Part shown: positions 6,908 to 14,571 of the stretch, one piece after another
How the letters are laid out: each line of letters begins with the position of its first letter
How positions within the stretch are numbered: position 1 is the stretch's first letter
Origin: CALACW01 sp963627915
Lineage (GTDB): Bacteria; Bacillota; Clostridia; Oscillospirales; Acutalibacteraceae
Assembly: GCA_963627915.1 (NCBI GenBank)
Contig: CAVGCY010000024.1
Coordinates: 1 to 30,726 of the forward strand
Direction: 5' to 3'
Length of the DNA stretch: 30,726 nt
Program-made: the position numbers and the translations under genes
The notes under the pieces: model-generated
Told to the model about the DNA's origin: nothing
The model's database searches: none
Seen by the model: the letters and a program-made list of their open reading frames with translations, nothing else

Positions 6908-8547
6908 TAAATATTCAGCTTCATACAAGTCTTGCGAAAATTTTTCCCGACGAAATATGTTCGGGCGGATTCGGCGGAATATTGTATACGCTTAAAAATC
7001 AGCGTTCGTCGTTTCAGGTTTCGTTAATTTCGGATAAGGATGTTCAATGCCGGGTTTTGCTGAAAAGCGATATTACGGGATGTATTTCATATTACGAGGT
7101 TAAAAATATTCCCGCGTCTTACACCAAGCCGGACAATGCGGACGGTTATATACTGAGAAACGGCGCGGCGGGCGAATATCCCGACGCGCTCATGAGAGTT
7201 TCGGATTCCGTTTCTCTCAGCCGAGGGGAATATAAAGCTCTGTGGTTTGAATTTGATATCCCGTCCGACTGCTCCGCCGGCGGTCACGAGGTTAAAATAA
7301 CGGTAAACGCAGACGGCGAAACGGCGGAAAAAAGTCTTATTCTTCACATTTTCGACGCCCTGCCCGCGAAACAGAAGCTTAAATATACGAACTGGTTTCA
7401 TACCGATTGTCTTGCGACTTATTACAACGTTGAAATTTTCGGCGAGGAATACTGGAGAATTGTCGAAAACTTTATGCTCACGGCGAAAAAACACGGTGTG
7501 AACATGATTTTAACGCCTCTGTTCACTCCGCCTCTCGATACCGAACCCGGAGGAGAACGTCCGACCGTTCAGCTTGTCGATGTAAAAAAAGATGGCGGAA
7601 AATATTACTTTAAATTTGATAAACTCGAAAGATGGATAAGATTATGCGACAAATGCGGTATTAAGTATTTTGAAATGTCGCATCTGTTTACCCAGTGGGG
7701 CGCGGAGCACGCGCCGAAAATCATGGCGCGTACCGAAAACGGTTACGAACGCATTTTCGGCTGGGAAACGAACGCCGCAGGCAGGCATTACGCCGATTTT
7801 ATCCGTCAGTTCGCAAGCGCGCTGAAGGTATTTATCGAAAAGCACGACATAGGTCAGAGATGTTATTTTCACGTTTCGGACGAGCCGTCGCTTCAGCATC
7901 TGTTAGCCTACAGAAAAGCGTCAAAGCTCATCGACGAGGTTTTCGGCGAGTATAACCATATCGACGCGCTCAGCGACTATACGTTCTACAAGCTCGGATA
8001 TATCAGAACCCCCGTTCCGTCCGAGGAAAGGATAGACGATTTCAGGGGCAATGTTCCCGAGCTGTGGACTTATTACTGCGGAGGTCCCGGAAATAACAAT
8101 ATGCCCAACAGATATTTCTGTCAGCCGTCGCTGAGAAACCGTATCATCGGCGTTATAATGTACGTTTACGGAGTCGACGGATTTCTTCACTGGGGCTATA
8201 ATTTCTGGTATACAAGACTGTCGACGGCGGAAATCGATCCATACAAAGTCTCCGACGCGGGCGGATTTTTCCCGTCGGGAGATTCATATGTCGTTTACCC
8301 GGACGACGACGGAACGCCGGTATGTTCGCTTCGTCTTAAAGTGTTCTATGACGCGATTCAGGATTTTACCGCGCTTCAGACGCTTGAAAGATATTCCGAC
8401 AGGAACGCCGTCAAGGCTCTTGTTGAAAAACATCTCGGCAAAGTTTCGTTCTCGGAGTATTCAAAGGATGAAAACAATCTTTTTGAATTGATGCGGGAAG
8501 TATATTCATTAATTGAAAGCAAAAAAACCGAAACGGAGAAAAAATAA
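6904..8547 (+). CDS. GH123/DUF4091-like intracellular glycoside hydrolase
   Basis: The 547 residues begin with a beta-rich domain (about 1-150), then a TIM-barrel-like region starting near KLKYTNWFHTDCLATYY. The pair D326-E327 in HVSDEPS matches the Asp-Glu pair of GH123 enzymes, which use substrate-assisted catalysis on beta-N-acetylgalactosaminides. The C-terminal part, with GVDGFLHWGYNFW and YPDDDGTP followed by LRLKVFYDAIQDF, is typical of the DUF4091 region. There is no signal peptide, so it acts in the cytoplasm, presumably on what the coupled upstream transporter imports. Start and upstream stop overlap as ATGA. Substrate specificity is inferred from family only. A hexosaminidase is likeliest, but DUF4091 proteins are diverse. 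Confidence 0.75.
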   Translation: MINIQLHTSLAKIFPDEICSGGFGGILYTLKNQRSSFQVSLISDKDVQCRVLLKSDITGCISYYEVKNIPASYTKPDNADGYILRNGAAGEYPDALMRVSDSVSLSRGEYKALWFEFDIPSDCSAGGHEVKITVNADGETAEKSLILHIFDALPAKQKLKYTNWFHTDCLATYYNVEIFGEEYWRIVENFMLTAKKHGVNMILTPLFTPPLDTEPGGERPTVQLVDVKKDGGKYYFKFDKLERWIRLCDKCGIKYFEMSHLFTQWGAEHAPKIMARTENGYERIFGWETNAAGRHYADFIRQFASALKVFIEKHDIGQRCYFHVSDEPSLQHLLAYRKASKLIDEVFGEYNHIDALSDYTFYKLGYIRTPVPSEERIDDFRGNVPELWTYYCGGPGNNNMPNRYFCQPSLRNRIIGVIMYVYGVDGFLHWGYNFWYTRLSTAEIDPYKVSDAGGFFPSGDSYVVYPDDDGTPVCSLRLKVFYDAIQDFTALQTLERYSDRNAVKALVEKHLGKVSFSEYSKDENNLFELMREVYSLIESKKTETEKK

Positions 8548-8549
8548 AA

Positions 8550-9974
8550 ATGAGAGATACATACGAAACGCCGTTTAATTCACGCTATGCAAGCAGGGAG
8601 ATGCAGTATCTTCACTCACCGGATTTTAAATTCAAAACGTGGAGAAAGCTCTGGATTGCATTGGCGGAGGGCGAAAAGGAACTCGGACTTGAAATAACGG
8701 ATGAACAGATAGCCGAGCTGAAGGCTCATGCCGACGATATCAATTACGACGTTGCGCAGCAGAGGGAAAAAGAGTGCCGTCACGACGTAATGTCGCACGT
8801 TTACGCTTACGGAGTTCAATGCCCGAACGCCAAGCCGATAATTCATCTCGGCGCAACGTCGTGCTATGTCGGCGACAATACAGACCTTATAATAATGCGC
8901 GAATCATTAAGACTTATCGAAAAAAAAACAGCGTCGGTTATTGAGGTTCTTGCGGAATTTGCCGATAAATACAAAGCGCTTCCCTGCCTTGCATTTACGC
9001 ATTTTCAGCCGGCTCAGCCAACAACCGTGGGCAAACGTGCGTCGCTGTGGATAATGGATCTGCTTCTTGACCTGAAAGCCGTCAAAAACGCCGCTGATAC
9101 GATGCTTCTGCTCGGCTCGAAGGGAACGACGGGAACGCAGGCAAGCTTTCTGGAGCTATTCGGCTCGGACTGCGATAAGGTCAGAAGTCTTGATAAAAAA
9201 ATAGCCGAAAAAATGAATTTTCCCGGCGTACTGCCCGTATCGGGTCAGACATACACGAGAAAAATCGATTTTAACGTTCTTTCGGTTCTGTCGGGAATTG
9301 CGCAGTCCGCGGCAAAATTTTCAAACGATATAAGACTTTTACAGCATTTAAAGGAAATAGAAGAGCCGTTTGAAAAAAATCAGATAGGCTCGTCGGCAAT
9401 GGCGTACAAGCGCAATCCCATGAGATGCGAGCGCATCGCGGGGCTTGCAAGATACGTTATGTGCGATAATTTAAATCCTGCCGTTACCGCGGCGACGCAG
9501 TGGTTTGAGAGAACGCTTGACGATTCCGCCAACAGGAGAATAAGCATTGCCGAGGCGTTTCTTGCCGTCGACGGAATATTGAACCTGTATCTGAACGTCG
9601 CGGACGGACTCGTCGTTTACGATAAAATGATTGAACAGCATCTTATTAAAGAGCTTCCGTTTATGGCAACGGAAAACATTATGATGGAGGCGGTCAAAAA
9701 GGGTGCGGACAGACAGGTTCTGCATGAGAAGATACGCGTTCACTCGATGGAGGCGGGCAGAATTGTTAAAAACGGCGGCGAAAACGACCTTATCGACAGA
9801 ATTGCCGCGGACGAGGCGTTTATGATTACAAAGGATGAAATTCTTGCCGTATTGAAACCCGAAAATTATATAGGCATGGCGCCCGTCCAGGTAGAGGATT
9901 TTATAAAAAACGAGGTCGCTCCCGTTATCGAAAGGTACGGCAATATTCGCATGGGCGCGGAAATTACAGTGTAA
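8550..9974 (+). CDS. purB: Adenylosuccinate lyase
   Basis: PurB cleaves SAICAR to AICAR and adenylosuccinate to AMP, releasing fumarate, in purine synthesis. The 474 residues contain the lyase-superfamily signature GSSAMAYKRNPMRCERI (about residues 280-295) that holds the flexible catalytic loop. Other hallmarks are HLGATSCYVGDN near residue 95 and LACLTHFQPAQPTT-like residues (LAFTHFQPAQPTTVGKR) near 150. The ATG follows the hydrolase stop by 2 bases, with GGAG about 11 bases upstream, so it appears to be the third gene of the transporter-hydrolase operon. That is an odd place for a housekeeping purine gene. No internal promoter is obvious. The stop is at 9972-9974. Confidence 0.95.
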   Translation: MRDTYETPFNSRYASREMQYLHSPDFKFKTWRKLWIALAEGEKELGLEITDEQIAELKAHADDINYDVAQQREKECRHDVMSHVYAYGVQCPNAKPIIHLGATSCYVGDNTDLIIMRESLRLIEKKTASVIEVLAEFADKYKALPCLAFTHFQPAQPTTVGKRASLWIMDLLLDLKAVKNAADTMLLLGSKGTTGTQASFLELFGSDCDKVRSLDKKIAEKMNFPGVLPVSGQTYTRKIDFNVLSVLSGIAQSAAKFSNDIRLLQHLKEIEEPFEKNQIGSSAMAYKRNPMRCERIAGLARYVMCDNLNPAVTAATQWFERTLDDSANRRISIAEAFLAVDGILNLYLNVADGLVVYDKMIEQHLIKELPFMATENIMMEAVKKGADRQVLHEKIRVHSMEAGRIVKNGGENDLIDRIAADEAFMITKDEILAVLKPENYIGMAPVQVEDFIKNEVAPVIERYGNIRMGAEITV

Positions 9975-10013
9975 ATTTACATTTTATTAACAAGTTTTAA
10001 TCTTTAGTCTATA

Positions 10014-10042
10014 TTGACAATCAATAAATATTGTTGTATAAT
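10014..10042 (+). promoter_or_regulatory. Perfect-consensus promoter of the secreted LRR/dockerin gene
   Basis: TTGACA (10014-10019) and TATAAT (10037-10042) with a 17-base spacer match the sigma-A consensus exactly. The leader is about 60 bases, ending in AGGAGG ahead of the ATG at 10109. High basal expression is expected. Confidence 0.9.
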
Positions 10043-10108
10043 CAAAAAAAATGGGTTATTGTCAAAAGCAGAATTCGTTTAATAAATGTTTTTAGGAGGA
10101 ATTCCGGC

Positions 10109-11941
10109 ATGAAAAAAACTATCTCAGCCAAGATCTCGGCTCTCGTTCTTGCGGTTGTAATGCTTCTGAGCGTCCTGCCCGTAACGGCTTTTGCCGACGA
10201 CGGTGTTACGTTCGGTTATTATTTCGCCGACTCGGACAACACAATGATAATTATCGACGATCTTACATCAGACGTTCCCGCGGACGGCAAAATTGTCATT
10301 CCCGCGGAGTATGACGGTTATAAGGTTGTAGGCATCGGTTCATACGCATTTTTTGAGCTTGACAAGCTTACTGCGGTTGAAATTCCGGAAAGCGTTATTC
10401 TTATTGAAGCCGCCGCATTTTCCGGCTGCGTCAATATTGCCGACGTTACGATAAACAATCCCGACTGCGATATAGACACCGATGTTTTCAGATATACCGA
10501 ATGGTATGAAAACCACGAACAGGATTTCATTATGAACGGCACAACGCTCCTTTATTACAAGGGATGCGATGAAACCGTTTATCTTCCCTATAACGTTACC
10601 AAAATAGGCAACGGTGCGTTTAAGGGCAACACCTCCGTAAAAGAGGTCGTTTTCACCGATTCCGTTACCGAAATCGGCGACTACGCTTTCTACGGCTGCG
10701 AGAATCTTGAATCATTCAAGATTAACAGCAAGATTGAGTCCGTAGGTTCTTTTGCGTTTGACGGCACGAAATGGCTCAGCGATTATCCCTCCGAGTTCGT
10801 TATTATCGGCTCTGTTCTTGTAAGATATAAGGGCACGGATTCCGAAGTCGTTATTCCTTCAAACGTTACTGAAATAGGCGATTATGCTTTTGAAGTCAAG
10901 TCAAAGGATATTGCTTCGAGAATTTATGTCCCCGCTTCCGTTGTGGAGTTCGGCAAGGAATGCTTCTTCCTTTACGAGTCGGCGGACAAGGTATATCCCG
11001 ACCTTATTATCTACGAGGGAAGCAAGGCTCAGGAATATCTTGACGGTAACAAAATTGCATACGAAACTGCGGGCGCATACGGCGACGCCGACCTTGACGG
11101 CAATGTAACAGCCGGCGACGCGCGCTATGTTCTTCGCGTTGCCTCGAAGCTTGAGGCGCCTCTCACGGGACTTGCTCTTATGTGCTGCGACATGAACAAC
11201 GACGGTAAGATTACCGCTGAGGACGCAAGAATGATTCTCAGAACGGCGGCTAAGCTTGATTCGACCTCGGATAACGCTTCAATGCCCAGATCAACCTACG
11301 ACACATTAAAGTATGTTGCGGACGTTCTCGATCAATCAAAGGATAAGGCGGGCTACTCCGTTCTTTCATATCAGTCGATTAAAGAATATACGATGGCTGT
11401 AAATCCGCAAACATATTTCAATGAGTTTAAAAAGGAGCTTGTCAGCGAGAAGGACGCCGCGGCTGTTAAGTACGAAGCGGGTTCGGATGACGCTGTAAAG
11501 AATCTTTATGAAGCTTCTCTCCTCGATTCGTCCGCTGTTAAGTCATGTTCCTGCGTGCTCAAGGACGGCAAGTATGTTATCACAATAGTACTCAATGACG
11601 AGACTGTAAGCAGCAAAACTCCCGATTCCGGTTCCAAGACAGCCAAGCTTATGCCCGTTATCGACTGTAACTATTATCTCAATAAACTTGCGGGCAAATA
11701 TTGGTACAAGGCTGCCGGTACAAGCTTTGATTTCGATATGACTTATACCGACTGCACCATGACAATGGAGGTTGAAGCCGAGACAAACCATATCGCAAGC
11801 ATTAAATACAGCATGAACTATAATATCAAGGTTTCCGACGGCAAGATTATGTCCATCCCGATTAAGGACGGCAAGGGCAATAAAGGCTGCTCCGCCGTAA
11901 GATGCGATACTGTTGTTTACTCAAACTTTGAGTATAAATAA
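10109..11941 (+). CDS. Secreted BspA-like LRR protein with a dockerin-like repeat pair
   Basis: The ATG at 10109 follows AGGAGG and starts a signal peptide (MKKTISAKISALVLAVVML, cleavage likely at AFA-DD near residue 31). An upstream in-frame ATG at 10031 overlaps the promoter and is rejected. Residues of about 40-310 form BspA-type (LRR_5) repeats with units such as VTEIGDYAFYGCENL and VTKIGNGAFKGN. Next come two calcium-loop motifs, DADLDGNVTAGD and DMNNDGKITAED, each followed by a helix of the form DARxxLRxAxKL, which is a dockerin-type pair. The last 200 or so residues form an unrecognised beta-rich domain. Total length is 610 residues. The protein is probably exported and held in an extracellular complex or on the surface. 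No cohesin partner is visible here, so binding partner and role are unknown. Confidence 0.85.
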   Translation: MKKTISAKISALVLAVVMLLSVLPVTAFADDGVTFGYYFADSDNTMIIIDDLTSDVPADGKIVIPAEYDGYKVVGIGSYAFFELDKLTAVEIPESVILIEAAAFSGCVNIADVTINNPDCDIDTDVFRYTEWYENHEQDFIMNGTTLLYYKGCDETVYLPYNVTKIGNGAFKGNTSVKEVVFTDSVTEIGDYAFYGCENLESFKINSKIESVGSFAFDGTKWLSDYPSEFVIIGSVLVRYKGTDSEVVIPSNVTEIGDYAFEVKSKDIASRIYVPASVVEFGKECFFLYESADKVYPDLIIYEGSKAQEYLDGNKIAYETAGAYGDADLDGNVTAGDARYVLRVASKLEAPLTGLALMCCDMNNDGKITAEDARMILRTAAKLDSTSDNASMPRSTYDTLKYVADVLDQSKDKAGYSVLSYQSIKEYTMAVNPQTYFNEFKKELVSEKDAAAVKYEAGSDDAVKNLYEASLLDSSAVKSCSCVLKDGKYVITIVLNDETVSSKTPDSGSKTAKLMPVIDCNYYLNKLAGKYWYKAAGTSFDFDMTYTDCTMTMEVEAETNHIASIKYSMNYNIKVSDGKIMSIPIKDGKGNKGCSAVRCDTVVYSNFEYK

Positions 11942-11960
11942 TTAAACGGATAAAATTAAT

Positions 11961-11994
11961 ACACCGCCCGGCATTTTCTGTCGGGCGGTGTTTA
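11961..11994 (+). terminator. Terminator of the LRR/dockerin gene
   Basis: ACACCGCCCG (11961-11970) and CGGGCGGTGT (11982-11991) form a perfect GC-rich 10-bp stem, followed by a short T-run (TTTA). It begins 19 bases after the stop codon. Confidence 0.8.
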
Positions 11995-12083
11995 CATTTA
12001 ATATTTATATGCGTAAACAGGTTTACATCGGTTTTAACACTGTTTTGAAAAATTTCAATATATGTTCAATAATAAAAGCGTAT

Positions 12084-12482
12084 TTATATATTAAAGATAT
12101 TACGTACAACTCCCCATATAATAACTATTATGAGCACGATTATATCGAACGTTCTGTTCGGCGGAATATAATTGAATTTTCCGCTTTTTATATATGAAAC
12201 ACAGGAAACGCAGAGTACAAAAGCAACATATAATGCCTCGAGCGGAAAAAGCAGATTATATTCTATTCCGCCTGAGAGATTCAGTTTTAAAAATTCCCTT
12301 ATTTCACGCGTCGAACCGCATCCGGGACAGTAAAAACCCCCGTTTTTAAAAATAAGTCCCGTGATAAAATTAAACGGACATCTCCACGAAATATCGGTTA
12401 CCGAATAGAATTTAAAGGCAAGCATAAAAATTGTAACGGCGATTATGACGGCGAGGATAAGTTTTACAATTCTTCTCTTCAT
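12084..12482 (-). CDS. DUF2752 small membrane protein
   Basis: The 132 residues contain the DUF2752 core CPFNFITGLIFKNGGFYCPGCGSTR (shown here as CPFNFITG, then CPGCGSTR, about residues 35-60), with two cysteine motifs that look able to bind a metal or form disulfides. A hydrophobic helix lies at the N-terminus (about 5-26), and two more follow in the second half. The family is small, membrane-embedded and of unknown function. The ATG at 12482 has only a weak GGTGAG site upstream but a clear promoter at 12524-12552. It is read divergently from the DUF4234 gene from overlapping promoters, which suggests linked control. DUF2752 and DUF4234 genes often sit near each other in Firmicutes, in my recollection. 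Confidence 0.8.
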   Translation of the reverse strand: MKRRIVKLILAVIIAVTIFMLAFKFYSVTDISWRCPFNFITGLIFKNGGFYCPGCGSTREIREFLKLNLSGGIEYNLLFPLEALYVAFVLCVSCVSYIKSGKFNYIPPNRTFDIIVLIIVIIWGVVRNIFNI

Positions 12483-12523
12483 TTTCTCACCCGAACATTA
12501 ACTTACATTAATATTTGTTTATA

Positions 12524-12552
12524 ATTATATTACGTTCGTTGACTTTTTTCAA
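12524..12552 (-). promoter_or_regulatory. Promoter of the DUF2752 gene
   Basis: On the minus strand TTGAAA (12552-12547) and TATAAT (12529-12524) are 17 bases apart. It overlaps the divergent promoter at 12539-12567. Confidence 0.7.
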
Positions 12553-12567
12553 CGTCTGTGATAATAT
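12539..12567 (+). promoter_or_regulatory. Promoter of the DUF4234 gene
   Basis: TTGACT (12539-12544) and TAATAT (12562-12567) are 17 bases apart. Its -35 lies inside the spacer of the opposing promoter, so two polymerases could not bind both at once. Confidence 0.7.
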
Positions 12568-12595
12568 AAAATTAAAATTAACGGTGGTGTTATTT

Positions 12596-13123
12596 ATGGT
12601 AATTGAAAAAAGAGATCTCGTAAAATGCGTAATTCTCACGATTATTACATGCGGAATTTACGGTATTTACTGGGGCGTTAAACTCGGCAAGGACGCTGTT
12701 CATATCAAGGATGTAAACGACGACGGGCTTTTGGAGGTTCTGCTTATTATTTTCCTCCCGTTCGTAGGCTTCTATCTTGCGGAAAAGAAATTGACTGACG
12801 GCTTGAAGGCAAAAGGAATTGAGCATACCGACAATTCAATTATTTATCTTGTATTAGGCATTTTCGGTTTTTCGATTGTCGATTTTATCCTTATGCAAAA
12901 CGACATTAACAAGCTCGTTGACGCAGGCTTTGACTTGAGCGGAAACAACTTTTATTCAAACCCCGCAAACGCTCCCTACTCTCAGAATCAGCCCCCCTAT
13001 CAGCAAAGTTACAACCAGCCCAACGGCGCGCCTTATCAAAATCCCAATCCTCAGCAGCCGACTCAGAACAATCCGTACGACCCGTATCACGATAATAACA
13101 ATAACGGTCACAACGGCATATAA
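12596..13123 (+). CDS. DUF4234 membrane protein with an Asn/Gln/Pro-rich tail
   Basis: The start is the ATG at 12596 (MVIEKRDLVKCVILTIITC). An upstream in-frame ATG at 12515 precedes the promoter and cannot be used. The ribosome site is weak (GGTGG about 9 bases upstream). Residues of about 5-25 and 45-65 are hydrophobic, with the DUF4234 hallmark CGIYGIYWG, and a third segment (IIYLVLGIFGFSIVDFIL) follows. The last 50 or so residues are low-complexity and rich in N, Q, P and Y (for example NQPPYQQSYNQP), probably disordered and exposed. The function is not known. Length is 175 residues. Confidence 0.8.
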   Translation: MVIEKRDLVKCVILTIITCGIYGIYWGVKLGKDAVHIKDVNDDGLLEVLLIIFLPFVGFYLAEKKLTDGLKAKGIEHTDNSIIYLVLGIFGFSIVDFILMQNDINKLVDAGFDLSGNNFYSNPANAPYSQNQPPYQQSYNQPNGAPYQNPNPQQPTQNNPYDPYHDNNNNGHNGI

Positions 13124-13132
13124 TTTAAAAAT

Positions 13133-13160
13133 AACGCTTCGCTCCGGCGAGGCGTTTTTT
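13133..13160 (+). terminator. Terminator of the DUF4234 gene
   Basis: AACGCTTCGC and GCGAGGCGTT (13133-13156) form a stem with one T-G pair and a TCCG loop, followed by TTTTTT to 13160. It starts 9 bases after the stop codon. Confidence 0.85.
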
Positions 13161-13192
13161 ATAAATTTTTTGTAGATTTTTTCAGTTTCGCA

Positions 13193-13201
13193 TGATATAC
13201 T
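13193..13201 (+). promoter_or_regulatory. Extended -10 promoter of the HAD gene
   Basis: TGATATACT (TG at 13193-13194, TATACT at 13196-13201) is an extended -10 element without a good -35. Transcription would begin near 13208, just before AAGGAGGG and the ATG at 13231. Confidence 0.5.
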
Positions 13202-13230
13202 GAACTTAAGAATGAAAAGGAGGGAATTTA

Positions 13231-14028
13231 ATGAATAATACAATTGATTTTAACGAAAAAAAAGGATTTATATGCGATATGGACGGCGTTATATATCACG
13301 GGAATCAGATTCTGCCCGGCGCCGCGGAATTTATTAACTGGCTCCAGAGCGAAGGGAAAAAATATTTATTTCTGACAAACAACAGCGGATATACTCCACG
13401 TGAATTGAATCAGAAGCTTGCGAGAATGGGACTTGACGTTCCGGAGGAGCATTTTTATACAAGCGCGCTGGCTACGGCGGAATTTTTAAAGGAACAAAGC
13501 CCGGGATGTTCCGTATTTGCGATAGGCGAAGCGGGACTTTTAAACGCATTGTATGACGCGGGGATTACAATGAATGACGTAAACCCGGATTATGTCGTTG
13601 TGGGAGAAGGAAGAACGTACACACTCGACACTCTTACGAAAGCGACCAATCTTGTATTGGCGGGAGCGAAGCTCATCGGTGCAAATTCCGATGTCTCCGG
13701 ACCTATCGATAACGGAATAATGCCCGCGTGCAAAGCGCTGACCGCACCTATCGAAATGGCTACGGGAACAAAGGCATATTTCTGCGGAAAGCCGAACCCG
13801 CTGATGATGCGTACCGGGCTTCGCATACTGGGCTGTCATTCCGCAGAATCGGTAATGATAGGAGACAGAATGGACACGGACGTGGTTTCGGGTATGGAGA
13901 GCGGTATGACGACTGTTCTCGTTCTATCGGGCGTTTCAACACGCGAAACGCTCAATACATACGCATACAGACCGAGCATAGTTTTAAACGGCGTAGGCGA
14001 CATAGCAAAAATGAGCCAAATCTCATAA
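13231..14028 (+). CDS. HAD-IIA family sugar-phosphate phosphatase (NagD/AraL-like)
   Basis: This is a cytoplasmic haloacid-dehalogenase phosphatase of 265 residues, typical for subfamily IIA. Motif I is CDMDGVIYHG, with catalytic D16 and D18. Motif II is FLTNNSG. Motif III is the lysine of CGKPNPLM, and motif IV is GDRMDTDVVSGM. The C2-type cap lies between motifs II and III. Family members dephosphorylate nucleotide monophosphates, sugar phosphates, or damaged side products such as 2-phosphoglycolate; specificity cannot be read here. The ATG has AAGGAGGG about 7 bases upstream, and the gene is apparently monocistronic. Conservation of every catalytic motif suggests it is active. Confidence 0.9.
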   Translation: MNNTIDFNEKKGFICDMDGVIYHGNQILPGAAEFINWLQSEGKKYLFLTNNSGYTPRELNQKLARMGLDVPEEHFYTSALATAEFLKEQSPGCSVFAIGEAGLLNALYDAGITMNDVNPDYVVVGEGRTYTLDTLTKATNLVLAGAKLIGANSDVSGPIDNGIMPACKALTAPIEMATGTKAYFCGKPNPLMMRTGLRILGCHSAESVMIGDRMDTDVVSGMESGMTTVLVLSGVSTRETLNTYAYRPSIVLNGVGDIAKMSQIS

Positions 14029-14267
14029 AAAAGGAAACGCACCGTCTCATGCGCTCTGTACTCCCTAAGGCTTACAGTAATTGCTTCGTGCGGCCTTTAT
14101 TCAACCGCGTTTTCAAATTTGACATTCGGTGCGGCTTTTAAATTTTTTAACGAAGTCAAAGCGAAAAGAGAGCGGTTAAAACCGTATAACTTAAACGCTT
14201 TTTATGTAATATATTGTTGAAGGATTTCCCGTTCTGTTTTGACGACAAAACGGGAAGTTTTACTTTT
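14029..14267. other. Intergenic stretch with scattered inverted repeats, no gene seen
   Basis: No convincing reading frame with a ribosome site is present. CGCACCG (14038-14044) is complementary to CGGTGCG (14127-14133), which is followed by GGCTTTTA. A related GTGCGGCCTTTA occurs at 14089, so one or both may be weak terminators for the HAD gene. TTCCCGTT (14226-14233) pairs perfectly with AACGGGAA (14249-14256) and is followed by GTTTTA, another possible terminator, adjacent to the ISL3-derived element. Confidence 0.4.
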
Positions 14268-14478
14268 GGCTCTATAATAAATGTTGGGGTACGGCAAAAC
14301 AACAAAATGAAAGTTCTGAAAAAAAACGCATACGGCTATCGTAATTTCAGAAGATTCATAAACAAAATCCTACATATGTTTTCTTATCAACGGGATAAAT
14401 TAACAGCAGTCACCTGCTGATGACTGCTGTACGGTTTGCTTATTTTTTCGGTTTTACCCCAACACTTGACATAGAACC
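14268..14478 (+). mobile_element. Internally deleted ISL3-family element (MITE-like)
   Basis: The ends are 24-base terminal inverted repeats: GGCTCTATAATAAATGTTGG at 14268 and, on the other strand, GGTTCTATGTCAAGTGTTGG from 14478. They agree at 19 of 24 positions and share TGTTGGGGTA, the ISL3 hallmark. Right after the left repeat, the frame reads NNKMKVLKKNAYGYRNFRRF and ends at 14420, which is the C-terminal end of an ISL3 transposase (family pattern IKVIKRxxYGxRNFxxFRxRI). The body of the transposase gene is missing. A perfect 10-bp hairpin (14403-14412 with 14421-14430) lies behind the stop. I found no 8-base target duplication: the flanks are TTACTTTT and GTTTCGGG. It cannot move itself but could be mobilised by an intact ISL3 relative. 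Confidence 0.8.
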
Positions 14479-14571
14479 GTTTCGGGTTAAATGCAGATGT
14501 TCGGGACATTCTCGTTTCGTTTTTTATATGGGAAACGCCTGAAAATTTATTAATTGCAATTATTTTAATAT

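Noticed and set aside
6206..6928. A 240-residue minus-strand frame opposite the transporter
   Set aside because: It is a charge-rich shadow of a hydrophobic gene with no start signals. The plus-strand gene has a promoter, ribosome site and coupled partner.
11988..12197. A 69-residue plus-strand frame opposite DUF2752
   Set aside because: It lacks a ribosome site and promoter and overlaps a convincing minus-strand gene.
14029..14150. tRNA or known riboswitch after the HAD gene
   Set aside because: No cloverleaf or T-loop motif was seen, and no gene follows that a leader could control.
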